From contig NZ_RBJB01000002.1 of NCBI RefSeq assembly GCF_003634635.1, positions 248,001 to 312,000 of the forward strand: DNA of 64,000 nt, in the 5' to 3' direction. The notes beneath the pieces were generated by a model. The model made no database searches and was not told where the DNA came from. It saw nothing but the letters and a program-made list of their open reading frames with translations. The first letter of the stretch is position 1, and every line of letters begins with the position of its first letter. The stretch comes from Marinobacter nauticus (lineage in GTDB: Bacteria > Pseudomonadota > Gammaproteobacteria > Pseudomonadales > Oleiphilaceae). Positions 47,126 through 55,027 of the stretch are shown piece by piece. Position numbers and translations under genes: made by a program.

Positions 47126-48526
47126 ATGGCATCAGGCAAACCAAGATACCAAGTTCTCGAGGCATCTCTGCGCGAAGGCATACTGTCGGGGCGGTGGCGG
47201 CCTGGCGAACGCATACCTTCAATAAGAAAGCTATGCCAGAACCATAGCCTTGCCAAAATTACCGTTCAGCACGCACTGCAACGTCTGGAAGCGCAGGGGT
47301 TGGTCGAGGCTCGTGAACGCAGTGGCTTTTTTGTGTCTATGGCGCCAAACCGATTTGAGAGCCCAAGTCATCCTGTAACGCTGGAAGCGCCTCAGCCCGT
47401 ATCCGTCAGTCAGGTTTTTCAGGACATTATGAGCCGAAGTGCGGCTTTCGATCTGCTACCGGGCTCCGACAAGAATGAAGTACCTGCTGGCATCGTGCAG
47501 CTGAATCGCTCTATTTCCCGGGCATTGAGGCGCCAGCGCGGAGACTTTCAATACTATGATGAGCCGGCAGGAGACCCTTCGTTACGGCAACAGATAGCGC
47601 TGCGGGCGGCAAAACGTGGTTGGCAGGCAGAAGCAGATGAGCTTTGCATCACGTCTGGTTGCCAGCAGTCACTGTTCCTTGCGCTGATGGCGGTATGCCA
47701 AAAGGGTGATGTCGTTGCGGTTGAAGCACCCGGTTTCTATGGAGTTCTTCAGTTGCTGGAGCAACTGGGGCTTCAAGTAGTAGAGATTCCGGCATCGGCG
47801 GAAACGGGACTGGATGTCGGTGCTTTTGAGCAAACATTGCAGCGTTGGGACATCAAAGCCTGCGTGGTCTCTCCGTCGTTTGCTACCCCCACTGGCGCTT
47901 CAATGTCACTGCATTCCCGAGTACATCTGATAGAGCTCGCAGAACGCCATGATCTGGCGATCATAGAAGACGACATATACGGCGAGTCTGGCTGGCTGGT
48001 CGTGCCGGATACACTGAAAGCCGTCGACCACCCGAACAGGGTCATCCACTGTAGCTCGCTTTCCAAAGTGCTTTCCCGGGACCTGCGTTTGGGCTGGATA
48101 TCCGGAGGGCGATGGCACGACGACATCGTTCGGCTGAAGCTTACATCACAGCTTGCCAGTAGCCGGTTCATTCAGCGCGGAGTTGCAGATTTTTTCGCGG
48201 ATGGCGGGTATGCGGCCTACCTGCGGCGATACCGCCAGCAACTGCAGTGCCAACGAGACCAGTTGCTCGATTTGCTGGGTACATGGCCCATCCCGATTCG
48301 GGCAACTTCTCCGGCAGGAGGGTTGGCGCTGTGGCTGGAATTGCCAGAGCATGTTGACACCATAAAGCTGTATAACCGCGCCTTGGACGAGGGTGTCGTG
48401 ATCACTCCAGGTGAGCTATTTTCGATGTCCGGGAAATTCTCAAACTGTTTACGGCTCAGTTTTGCGCACCCCTGGACGAGAGCCAGAGCTGAGGCATTAA
48501 TGCGGCTCCCCGGTCTGATGGCCTGA
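47126..48526 (+). CDS. MocR-type regulator (GntR DNA-binding domain fused to class I aminotransferase)
   Basis: 466 residues from ATG 47126; an earlier in-frame ATG at 47072 lies within the upstream gene. N-terminal GntR winged helix (LSGRWRPGERIPSIRKLCQ, VQHALQRLEAQGLVEARERS), then a PLP-fold domain with GDPSLRQQIALRAA, VEAPGFYGVLQLLEQLGLQV, IIEDDIYGE and the PLP-lysine region SSLSKVLSRDLRLGWI. MocR proteins use PLP as an effector rather than for catalysis and usually control a neighbour, but no divergent partner exists here. Confidence 0.88.
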   Translation: MASGKPRYQVLEASLREGILSGRWRPGERIPSIRKLCQNHSLAKITVQHALQRLEAQGLVEARERSGFFVSMAPNRFESPSHPVTLEAPQPVSVSQVFQDIMSRSAAFDLLPGSDKNEVPAGIVQLNRSISRALRRQRGDFQYYDEPAGDPSLRQQIALRAAKRGWQAEADELCITSGCQQSLFLALMAVCQKGDVVAVEAPGFYGVLQLLEQLGLQVVEIPASAETGLDVGAFEQTLQRWDIKACVVSPSFATPTGASMSLHSRVHLIELAERHDLAIIEDDIYGESGWLVVPDTLKAVDHPNRVIHCSSLSKVLSRDLRLGWISGGRWHDDIVRLKLTSQLASSRFIQRGVADFFADGGYAAYLRRYRQQLQCQRDQLLDLLGTWPIPIRATSPAGGLALWLELPEHVDTIKLYNRALDEGVVITPGELFSMSGKFSNCLRLSFAHPWTRARAEALMRLPGLMA

Positions 48527-48642
48527 CACAAACCCTCATCTGTCCCTATCAATTTCAAAAAATGTGGTCCTGCCTCTAATAAACCAATACCTCTATCCTG
48601 CCGCCACTCGATCACATCCGATGACAGGTAAGGGGTGCAGCG

Positions 48643-50031
48643 GTGACCCAGCTCATTTCCGTAAAACAGCTCGACCAGGCGCCTGGCGCCAGAGGAAACC
48701 AGAAAATACAGCCACGATCCTTTACGGGCCTTTATCGACGCTTGAGGCTCTGCGGAGGAGCTGTACTGTTCGCCCTGTATTTTGGGGTCGTCTGGCTGAA
48801 CTGGAATGACCGTCAGGCCGTGCTTTGGGATCTGGCGGCGAAAGAGTTCCATATCTTTTCAGCCACGTTCTGGCCAGAAGATCTCATTCTGTTATCGGCA
48901 ATTCTTCTGATATGCGCATTCGGACTCTTCTTTATCACGATGTGGGCCGGCCGTGTGTGGTGTGGCTATGCCTGCCCACAAAGTGTCTGGACCTGGGTAT
49001 TCCTGTGGGCAGAGCGCTTAGCCGAGGGCGATCGCTCCCGAAGAATCAAGTTGGACAGAGCCGGGCCAAGTGTAAATAAAGCAGCCCGAAGAGCCTGCAA
49101 ACATGGCCTCTGGCTCATAATCAGCCTGATTACCGCGATTACGTTTGTTGGATATTTCACCCCGATCCGGGCCCTGACTGGAGATTTGGTGAGCCTGGAG
49201 GCGTCTGGCTGGGCTGCGTTCTGGGTCTTCTTTTTTACCGCAGCCACCTATTTGAATGCGGGCTGGCTCAGGGAGAAGGTCTGCTTTCACATGTGCCCTT
49301 ATGGCCGCTTTCAATCTTCCATGGTCGATGCCGATTCGATGGTAGTGAGCTATGACGCGGCGAGGGGAGAGCCCCGGGGTTCTCGTCGAAAGGGTGAGCA
49401 GCGCGCCCCGGACGACGGCCTCGGAGACTGCATTGATTGCCAGTTGTGCGTTCAGGTCTGCCCGACAGGTATCGACATTCGCGACGGACTGCAAATGGAA
49501 TGCATTGGTTGCGCGGCCTGCATTGATGCCTGCGATTCCATCATGGACAAGATGGGGTACGACCGGGGACTGGTTCGCTATGCGAGCGAGCGGGAACTGG
49601 CCGGTGGCCTTACCCGTGTGCTGCGACCCCGTCTGATCGGCTATTTCCTCCTGCTGGTTTCGACGATCGCCTTGTTCTCCTGGGGCGTCGCGTCCCGGCC
49701 GCTGGTGACCCTTGATGTAGAGCGGGATCGAGGGATGTACCGGTTTACTGCAGACGGTCAGATTGAAAACAGCTATCTGTTGAAAGTAAGAAACAAGGAC
49801 AGCGAGGCGAGGTTTTTTATACTTGACGCAGTAGGACTTGAGCATGGCGAATATCAGGGGCCAGGCAGTCTGGCGCTGGAGCCCGGGGAAAAAGCCGAGA
49901 TTCCCGTATCCGTTACCTATCCGCCCGAATATCTCTCCAGTGCCGATGTGAATATTCAGTTTGAAGTCATCTCAATGGACAGTAAGGGTGCGCCTGTAAC
50001 CTCCCGATCAACCTTCCTCGGGCCCAGGTAG
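48643..50031 (+). CDS. ccoG: Cytochrome c oxidase accessory protein CcoG (FixG/RdxA)
   Basis: 462 residues. Transmembrane helices around 38-56, 86-103 and 161-180, with CGYACPQSVWTWVF in between. A double 4Fe-4S ferredoxin domain: DCIDCQLCVQVCPTGIDIRD and CIGCAACIDACDSIM give the complete C-x2-C-x2-C-x3-CP pattern twice. One helix follows, and an Ig-like periplasmic domain at the C-terminus. CcoG reduces copper for cbb3-type cytochrome oxidase assembly. No cco structural genes in the window. Start GTG 48643 after AGGGGTGC. Confidence 0.93.
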   Translation: MTQLISVKQLDQAPGARGNQKIQPRSFTGLYRRLRLCGGAVLFALYFGVVWLNWNDRQAVLWDLAAKEFHIFSATFWPEDLILLSAILLICAFGLFFITMWAGRVWCGYACPQSVWTWVFLWAERLAEGDRSRRIKLDRAGPSVNKAARRACKHGLWLIISLITAITFVGYFTPIRALTGDLVSLEASGWAAFWVFFFTAATYLNAGWLREKVCFHMCPYGRFQSSMVDADSMVVSYDAARGEPRGSRRKGEQRAPDDGLGDCIDCQLCVQVCPTGIDIRDGLQMECIGCAACIDACDSIMDKMGYDRGLVRYASERELAGGLTRVLRPRLIGYFLLLVSTIALFSWGVASRPLVTLDVERDRGMYRFTADGQIENSYLLKVRNKDSEARFFILDAVGLEHGEYQGPGSLALEPGEKAEIPVSVTYPPEYLSSADVNIQFEVISMDSKGAPVTSRSTFLGPR

Positions 50032-50071
50032 TGTCTGGCCACGGCGAGCATCCTATCTCTTGCCGTCACTA

Positions 50072-50254
50072 CATGCCAAATGCTGGCATGCCCGAGAGGG
50101 TGTGCCAGTTACCGGCATGGCGCGTCACTTGTGCCAGCAGCTGGCATCGCTATAATTGGCGCCCGCTTCGGCGTGCCCAGGCTGCGATTTTACCGCTCGG
50201 CCCCGGCTACGCCAGAAACTGGCACCGGCAGAAGCTTGTGCCACTTGTTGGCAT
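50072..50254. promoter_or_regulatory. Array of five 17-bp palindromic operators upstream of a small winged-helix gene
   Basis: Five copies of the palindrome RTGCCA-N5-TGGCAY occur in 183 bases: ATGCCA-AATGC-TGGCAT (50073-50089), GTGCCA-GTTAC-CGGCAT (50102-50118), GTGCCA-GCAGC-TGGCAT (50131-50147), CGCCA-GAAAC-TGGCAC (50210-50225) and GTGCCA-CTTGT-TGGCAT (50238-50254). Copies 1 to 3 are spaced exactly 29 bases centre to centre, and so are copies 4 and 5. Copy 3 lies between the -35 and -10 boxes of a strong promoter. The arms are conserved and the spacers are not, as expected of binding sites for a dimeric regulator. Confidence 0.8.
50129..50156 (+). promoter_or_regulatory. Sigma70-type promoter of the winged-helix gene
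   Basis: TTGTGC at 50129-50134 and a perfect TATAAT at 50151-50156 are separated by 16 bases. Operator copy 3 fills this spacer, so a bound regulator would block RNA polymerase. The predicted transcript has a leader of about 110 bases containing operator copies 4 and 5. Confidence 0.65.
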
Positions 50255-50272
50255 GACGCCTCCAGAGAGTCT

Positions 50273-50578
50273 ATGTACCGCGATTTCAAGACCACCCTTG
50301 AGCTCATTACCACTGTGCTGGATAACGCTGATCTGACTTCAGATGAGATCCGAAGACGTTATGCCAACATGCCTGACCGGACATTTAAGCGACACATGGC
50401 GATTGCCCGCAAACACGGCGCACAGATGGAATGTGTCTCTGATCCTGCCGGCCGCTATACCTGGATTTGTCGCAACAGAAATCAGATAGAGAGCCGAGTC
50501 CGAACCTGGCTGATCTTTGAGCGCGAACGAACACTGGTGGGCGATTCCCAGCTCGACCTTTTGCATCAGTCGCTGTAG
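50273..50578 (+). CDS. Small winged-helix DNA-binding protein, probably autoregulated
   Basis: 101 residues. The first 70 read as a helix-turn-helix with wing: TTLELITTVLDNADLTSDEI, RRRYANMPDRTFKRHMAIAR (recognition helix), then a beta wing ending CVSDPAGRYTWICRN. A short charged helical tail follows. I recognise no named family. Start ATG 50273; the frame stays open upstream to 50156, but that stretch is the operator array and promoter. The neighbouring array makes autoregulation the simplest guess. Only promoter and array separate it from ccoG; a small basic protein gene lies downstream. Confidence 0.7.
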   Translation: MYRDFKTTLELITTVLDNADLTSDEIRRRYANMPDRTFKRHMAIARKHGAQMECVSDPAGRYTWICRNRNQIESRVRTWLIFERERTLVGDSQLDLLHQSL

Positions 50579-50638
50579 TGGCTGTCGCCACCATTGCCTC
50601 GATTTTGCTAAGCTTTCAGAGAGCAGGGAGAAGATGCA

Positions 50639-50866
50639 ATGGCCTTCCATAACCCGGATCCGAAAATCCGTGAAATCGAACGTGACAATGCCCGACTACG
50701 TGCCGAATTTTTCGCCGAACTGTTTGGCGGTGCCTGGCGTGTGTTTCGCCGGGTTTTGTTGCGCTGTCGGGTCCGCCAGCCGCGCGTTTGTTGCATGAAA
50801 ACGGAGTGCGCACCCCACGAACATTCTGATCAGCGAAGTGCAAGCTGCTCACAGGTACCGCGCTGA
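50639..50866 (+). CDS. Small basic hypothetical protein
   Basis: 75 residues beginning MAFHNPDPKIREIERDNARL. The N-terminal half forms a plausible amphipathic helix (REIERDNARLRAEFFAELF) and the remainder is Arg- and Cys-rich. A good ribosome binding site (AGGGAGAAG) stands 7 bases upstream of the ATG, which is the main support. No family recognised; the second half, which lies between two clearer genes, may be of low constraint. Confidence 0.4.
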   Translation: MAFHNPDPKIREIERDNARLRAEFFAELFGGAWRVFRRVLLRCRVRQPRVCCMKTECAPHEHSDQRSASCSQVPR

Positions 50867-50911
50867 CGTTTGCCCCGTATACCTGACGAACAACGACGAG
50901 ATTGGCATTTT

Positions 50912-51388
50912 ATGGCTGCGGCAACCGAAAGTGAGCTTCGGAGTAACCGATATATGCACCCGGTGGTGGCGACGATTGCGGTGCTTTTCAGGAACGATGA
51001 GGTTTTGCTGGTGCGCCGTGCTAACCCGCCGGACGCGGGTCGCTGGGGGTTTCCGGGTGGAAAAATGGAACTGGGAGAGACTATCGAAGCCGCCGCTGTC
51101 AGGGAGTTGTTCGAAGAGACCGGCATTCGGGCGACCGCCGGTAAGGTATTCAATGCTGTGGATGCCTACGACGTCGGGGCTGAAGGGCATCTTCGTTCCC
51201 ACTTTGTCTTGATCGCCGTTCTCTGTTATTGGGAGGAGGGTGAGCCGATAGCCGCCGACGATGCACTGGATGCGGCGTTCGTTCCGATGGCGAGCCTGGG
51301 CTCAAGCGACCTCGCTCTGAGTCTTGATGTTGAGGAGATTGCGCGAGAAGCCTACCAGCTGACGCTTACAGCTAGCTCTGACACATAG
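50912..51388 (+). CDS. Nudix hydrolase
   Basis: About 158 residues. Complete Nudix box GGKMELGETIEAAAVRELFE then ETGI, fitting GX5EX7REUXEEXGU, for magnesium-dependent cleavage of a nucleoside diphosphate linked to another moiety. The preceding strand VATIAVLFRNDEVLLVRRAN and the GRWGFPGG turn resemble ADP-ribose or NADH pyrophosphatase-type members, but substrate cannot be told. Possible starts are ATG 50912 and ATG 50954; I prefer the first because the fold needs a few residues before HPVVAT. Confidence 0.85.
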   Translation: MAAATESELRSNRYMHPVVATIAVLFRNDEVLLVRRANPPDAGRWGFPGGKMELGETIEAAAVRELFEETGIRATAGKVFNAVDAYDVGAEGHLRSHFVLIAVLCYWEEGEPIAADDALDAAFVPMASLGSSDLALSLDVEEIAREAYQLTLTASSDT

Positions 51389-51530
51389 TCAAGTATGTTT
51401 TTTGGGGTCGTGGTGCCGCGAAAGGGATAGGGCTTTTTAACAATCATGGCGATGCGATGTAACACCCGAGCCGGCGGGGTTACTGATAGACAGCCTTAAC
51501 AACGATTGTAGCAACCTTCAGGAGCCCACC

Positions 51531-52100
51531 ATGGCGCATAAATTTGCGGAAATCGCTTTTACCCAGGCTGTTAAGCAGGTTCAGGAGGAAATGGGCAGCC
51601 GGTCGGGTTACTCATCCATTGAGACTGGCCCGGACCGAAATCATCTGTTGAGAGAGCGGGAACGCTCGTTCATCGAAGCGCGTGACAGCTTCTATATCGC
51701 CAGCGTTAGTGAGACAGGCTGGCCATACATTCAGCACCGAGGTGGGCCAGTCGGTTTTTTGAAGGTAATGGATCAGTCGACGATCGGGTTTGCTGATTAC
51801 TCGGGCAACCGTCAGTACGTCACAACGGGAAACGTCCTGAACAATGATCGCGTGGCGCTGTTCCTGATGGACTATCCGAACCGTAGGAGGCTGAAACTGC
51901 TCGGCCGGATGGCGCTTGTGGGTTCCGACCAGCCGTTGATTCTGGACGATCTGCAGGACGGTCATTATGACGCGAGAGTAGAGAAGGGCATGCTCATTCA
52001 CGTCGAAGCCTTCGACTGGAATTGTCCGCAACACATAACCCCTCGCTACACTCAAGCAGAGGTCGAAGCCCTGCTCGAGTTCATGCGCGACGAGGTCTGA
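51531..52100 (+). CDS. Pyridoxamine 5'-phosphate oxidase-family flavoprotein
   Basis: 189 residues with a split-barrel FMN fold: RSFIEARDSFYIASVSETGW, PYIQHRGGPVGFLKVMD, GNRQYVTTGNVLNNDRVALF and LMDYPNRRRLKLLGRM. This matches the general PPOX group (COG3576-like), not PdxH itself. Likely an FMN- or F420-type oxidoreductase of unknown substrate. CAGGAGCC stands before the ATG. It converges on the marR-type gene with a 7-base gap. Confidence 0.85.
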   Translation: MAHKFAEIAFTQAVKQVQEEMGSRSGYSSIETGPDRNHLLRERERSFIEARDSFYIASVSETGWPYIQHRGGPVGFLKVMDQSTIGFADYSGNRQYVTTGNVLNNDRVALFLMDYPNRRRLKLLGRMALVGSDQPLILDDLQDGHYDARVEKGMLIHVEAFDWNCPQHITPRYTQAEVEALLEFMRDEV

Positions 52101-52107
52101 ACCAATA

Positions 52108-52572
52108 TCACAGGGAAGACTGAAGCTTACCGCTGTAGTGCCGGAGTTTGCCTACGGTTACCGACCAGTCATCTGCCCCTACCATATCGGTAAACTCTCC
52201 GTGAGCTTCTTCCCATCGTACCAGTGCTTGCTGATATATTTCCTCGCCCTCCGCCGTCAGAGCCAGGCCTAGTGAACGCTTATGGCCAGTTGGCTGGGAC
52301 TGCAGCAAACCCTTGGCAATCAGTTTTTCAACCGTGCGCTGGAGTGATGTCCGCTCCATGCCGAGTAGCTCCGCCAGCTCGTTGATAGAGTTTGGGGGTG
52401 ACAGTTTGATGGCGTTCAGAATTGAGAACTGGGTAATCCTGAGACCGGTATCGGAAAGGTGATGGTTGTAGTGCCGGGTTACCAGCCGGGAAAAAACGCG
52501 GGAGTAGAGCGCAGCGCAGGTTCTGGCAACATCAAGCGGCGTTGTTTCCTGATCGACAGACTGCTCAGACAT
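52108..52572 (-). CDS. MarR-family transcriptional regulator
   Basis: 154 residues with the MarR winged helix: TQFSILNAIKLSPPNSINEL, LLGMERTSLQRTVEKLIAKG and a wing LLQSQPTGHKRSLGLALTAEG. Dimerisation helices at both ends. AGGAGCCC precedes the ATG. An inverted repeat and two ATGCAT copies lie in the divergent gap to the LysR gene and are candidate operators. Confidence 0.88.
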   Translation of the reverse strand: MSEQSVDQETTPLDVARTCAALYSRVFSRLVTRHYNHHLSDTGLRITQFSILNAIKLSPPNSINELAELLGMERTSLQRTVEKLIAKGLLQSQPTGHKRSLGLALTAEGEEIYQQALVRWEEAHGEFTDMVGADDWSVTVGKLRHYSGKLQSSL

Positions 52573-52598
52573 GTTGGGCTCCTGCCCTTGAAGTGTAT

Positions 52599-52640
52599 AT
52601 GCATGATCCTAGGTCGTAGTACATGCATTGTCCAGACAAT
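52599..52640. promoter_or_regulatory. Candidate operators in the marR-lysR divergent gap
   Basis: ATGCAT occurs at 52599-52604 and again at 52623-52628, 24 bases apart, and a perfect palindrome ATTGTC-CA-GACAAT occupies 52627-52640, partly overlapping the second. They lie 27-68 bases upstream of the MarR start, where an autoregulatory operator is expected. Confidence 0.4.
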
Positions 52641-52755
52641 CGGATAAATGGATTTGCTGCGAATCTGGCGTAGCTCCAGTAACAGATAGGCCCGCTGGAC
52701 GTCTGTGCAGTAAGGATCACTCTATAACGTCCTCATCAAACACGAGGGAGGCACC

Positions 52756-53736
52756 ATGAAAAACCAGGAACTTAACCTGTTACACGTGTTCAGCGCCATC
52801 ATGACGGAAGGTTCAATCACACGAGCGGCGGACCGCCTAGGTATGACCCAGCCAGCGGTTTCGAACGTGGTGTCCCGAATGCGGACGGCCTGGAAAGATC
52901 CTTTGTTTGTGAAGCGGGGGCGGCAGGTAGAACCGACCTCGTATGCGCAAAGCCTTTGGGAACAGATCCGCAATCCGCTGTACGAACTGTCCAATGCGGT
53001 AAACTCCACACGCTTCACGCCCAGTGAATCCCGCAGGACGTTCAGGGTAGCTGTTACCGATCTGATTCTCGAGATGGTCTGGCAACCGCTGGTCTCCGAG
53101 CTGCAGAGAAGTGCGCCGGGGATTGATCTCCATGCGGTTCCTTTCTCGCCCGCCACTGCAGCGAACCATCTGCGTGAGGCAAGTGTCGATTTCGTGATCG
53201 GTTTTTTCGAGCAGCACGATCACAGCCTGAGAAGCCTCTGGCTGTTCGACACCGGTTATGCATTGGCCATGAGAAGTGGCCATGAACTGAGCGGCCGGGC
53301 AGTTGATCTTGATTCCTTTCTCAGTGCTCAACATCTGCTGGCAACCATGTCTGGCGAGGCCCATGGTGTTGTCGACGATACACTCAACCGGCGTGGTCTG
53401 GAGAGACGCGTGGCGGTGACGGTAAACCACTTTTCCGCGGTTCCGAATCTGCTCAGGAATTCCGACCTGGTTGCCACCATCCCGGAAGTTATTACCGGAG
53501 ACTGCGAATTCTGCGCAGGTATTTCCATCACGAGTCTGCCAATTGAGGTGGAGCCTACCAGCCTGTACCTCGCATGGCACACTCGCCACGACCGGGATCC
53601 GGGCATTATCTGGATTCGGAGCGTGATCGAACGGGTCGCAAAAGAGCGTTGGGCAAACGCGATGGCGGCCAGAGCGCTCGATTGCGGTCCGCTAACCGTG
53701 ATTAAACCCGCCCTGGACAATCGGCCCATTAACTAG
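52756..53736 (+). CDS. LysR-family transcriptional regulator
   Basis: 326 residues. N-terminal helix-turn-helix (GSITRAADRLGMTQPAVSNV, VSRMRTAWKDPLFVKRGRQV) of the type seen in the NodD/LeuO/SyrM branch (MKNQELNLLHVFSAIMTEGS), and a substrate-binding-type domain. GGGAGGC precedes the ATG. No obvious target operon adjoins; the next gene on this strand is a small secreted peptide. Confidence 0.87.
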   Translation: MKNQELNLLHVFSAIMTEGSITRAADRLGMTQPAVSNVVSRMRTAWKDPLFVKRGRQVEPTSYAQSLWEQIRNPLYELSNAVNSTRFTPSESRRTFRVAVTDLILEMVWQPLVSELQRSAPGIDLHAVPFSPATAANHLREASVDFVIGFFEQHDHSLRSLWLFDTGYALAMRSGHELSGRAVDLDSFLSAQHLLATMSGEAHGVVDDTLNRRGLERRVAVTVNHFSAVPNLLRNSDLVATIPEVITGDCEFCAGISITSLPIEVEPTSLYLAWHTRHDRDPGIIWIRSVIERVAKERWANAMAARALDCGPLTVIKPALDNRPIN

Positions 53737-53811
53737 AACGCTTGTCCCTTTGTGGCGGTGCTCCGGTGGTTACTATTTCTCTCGTAGACATCAACCACTG
53801 GATAAACCAAC

Positions 53812-53982
53812 ATGAAAAACATCACTGCCAAAGCCTTGCTTCTTGTTTCCATCGCCCTGATCTCCGCTTCCGCCAGCGCAACCCTGGCGGACCGAAAATC
53901 AGACATCGAAGATTACAGTCACTCCGTGAGTAGCCTGTACAGCGGTCAAAAAGTCATTCGCGGCCAGGTTATTCTGAAGTAA
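53812..53982 (+). CDS. Small secreted peptide (56 residues)
   Basis: A short frame starting MKNITAKALLLVSIALISAS with a clean signal peptide (cleavage after ASASA) and a mature peptide of about 32 residues, TLADRKSDIEDYSHSVSSLY then SGQKVIRGQVILK. Mature part is polar with no cysteine. I do not recognise a family, although short proteins of this build occur next to LysR genes in marine gammaproteobacteria. It faces the AraC regulator and shares the terminator hairpin at 54001-54031. Confidence 0.6.
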   Translation: MKNITAKALLLVSIALISASASATLADRKSDIEDYSHSVSSLYSGQKVIRGQVILK

Positions 53983-54000
53983 AGCGCAATACCAACTAAA

Positions 54001-54031
54001 AAGGGGCAAGGATTCAGAATCCTTGCCCCTT
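54001..54031 (-). terminator. Intrinsic terminator of the AraC gene, possibly bidirectional
   Basis: Perfect 14-base-pair stem (AAGGGGCAAGGATT / AATCCTTGCCCCTT) with a 3-base loop. On the minus strand it is followed by TTTTT, so it terminates the AraC gene (stop 54048). On the plus strand no T run follows, but the stem may still stop the small peptide transcript. Confidence 0.85.
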
Positions 54032-54047
54032 GGCTGTTGCAGCTCTA

Positions 54048-54917
54048 TCAGGCCACGTTTGCGTTTTCCTCAACTACGTTTTTCTCAGCTTCGGCGGCTG
54101 TCGCGTTCAGTTTTTTCCACTCCCTCGGCGTCATGCCTGTATTCTTTTTGAAGGCCCTGGAGAATCCAGAGGCGTCCTCATAGCCCACCTCAAAGCAGAT
54201 AATCGACATAGGCTTGTCCTTCAGGATGAGTTTTTTCGCCGCGGATATCCGTGAGTTCTGAACATATTCGCCAGGTGCCAGACCGAGCACGTTCTTGAAG
54301 TGCTGAATAAAGGTCGAGCGGGACATCATCGCAACTTCAGCAAGCTTCTCCACGGAAAGGTCCCCGTTCAGGTTGCTGTCAATGCGATTCAAGACCTTGC
54401 TGAGCTGTCGATCCGCAAGCGCGGATAGCATTCCCTTGGGTGTTTCCCCTTCGGAGACAATGTGCCGGAGCACATTCACGAAAATCACCTCGACCAGTCG
54501 GTTCATAACCGCGTCCCGTCCCTCCTGGGCAGCTTCGGCTTCAGCGAACAGCACATCCACGAATGATCCGAGGCCCTGAACCGAAGAGAGTGGAAGTACG
54601 ACTGTTGGAGGTAGCGCACCAAGGACCGGGTTGCGCGACCCAGTCTGAAACTTGATTGACGCGCAAATCATCTCGGCGCCTTCCTTGTTGGCACCGAAAA
54701 GCTGATGGGGCTGGGACCGCACTGAGAAAATCATGGTTGGTTCTGTGAGCGTAACCTTCTCCCGGTTGCCTTCCATGATGTCGAGCACCCCCGAACGGAG
54801 TACATGGATGTAACCGGTTCCTTCTTCTTCAAAGGAAGCGAGACCACAAAGCTGACCCCGAAAGAACACGCCGGCGTTTACGTTGAGCTGGTCGAGAATG
54901 TAAGAAAGCCTGTCCAT
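54048..54917 (-). CDS. AraC-family regulator with cupin_6-type sensor domain
   Basis: 289 residues from ATG 54917. N-terminal cupin (MDRLSYILDQLNVNAGVFFR, YIHVLRSGVLDIM) and C-terminal double helix-turn-helix (LSVEKLAEVAMMSRSTFIQH, ISAAKKLILKDKPMSIICFE, DASGFSRAFKKNTGMTPREW). An in-frame ATG at 55007 would leave only 20 bases to the YHS gene; I prefer 54917 because it carries GGAG six bases ahead and matches the usual start of this family. Divergent from the bufferin-type operon, which it probably regulates. Confidence 0.88.
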   Translation of the reverse strand: MDRLSYILDQLNVNAGVFFRGQLCGLASFEEEGTGYIHVLRSGVLDIMEGNREKVTLTEPTMIFSVRSQPHQLFGANKEGAEMICASIKFQTGSRNPVLGALPPTVVLPLSSVQGLGSFVDVLFAEAEAAQEGRDAVMNRLVEVIFVNVLRHIVSEGETPKGMLSALADRQLSKVLNRIDSNLNGDLSVEKLAEVAMMSRSTFIQHFKNVLGLAPGEYVQNSRISAAKKLILKDKPMSIICFEVGYEDASGFSRAFKKNTGMTPREWKKLNATAAEAEKNVVEENANVA

Positions 54918-55027
54918 AAGCCACTCCAGATAATTGGCATAGAAGTTTGAACGATCGTACTCATTCAGTACCGCCCGAGGTCTTAATGTTTCAAACGTAG
55001 TCATCATTCATTCAAAGGAGATACCCA

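Noticed and set aside
49018-49845. A 275-codon minus-strand frame inside ccoG
   Set aside because: Antisense shadow of CcoG with no family features.
50072-50254. CRISPR-like reading of the 29-base periodic array
   Set aside because: The repeated unit is a 17-base palindrome with imperfect copies and 12-base gaps, there are no cas genes, and the spacing breaks between copies 3 and 4.
50031-50336. A 101-codon plus-strand frame over the operator array
   Set aside because: It crosses promoter and operators, begins inside the ccoG stop region and has no protein-like features.
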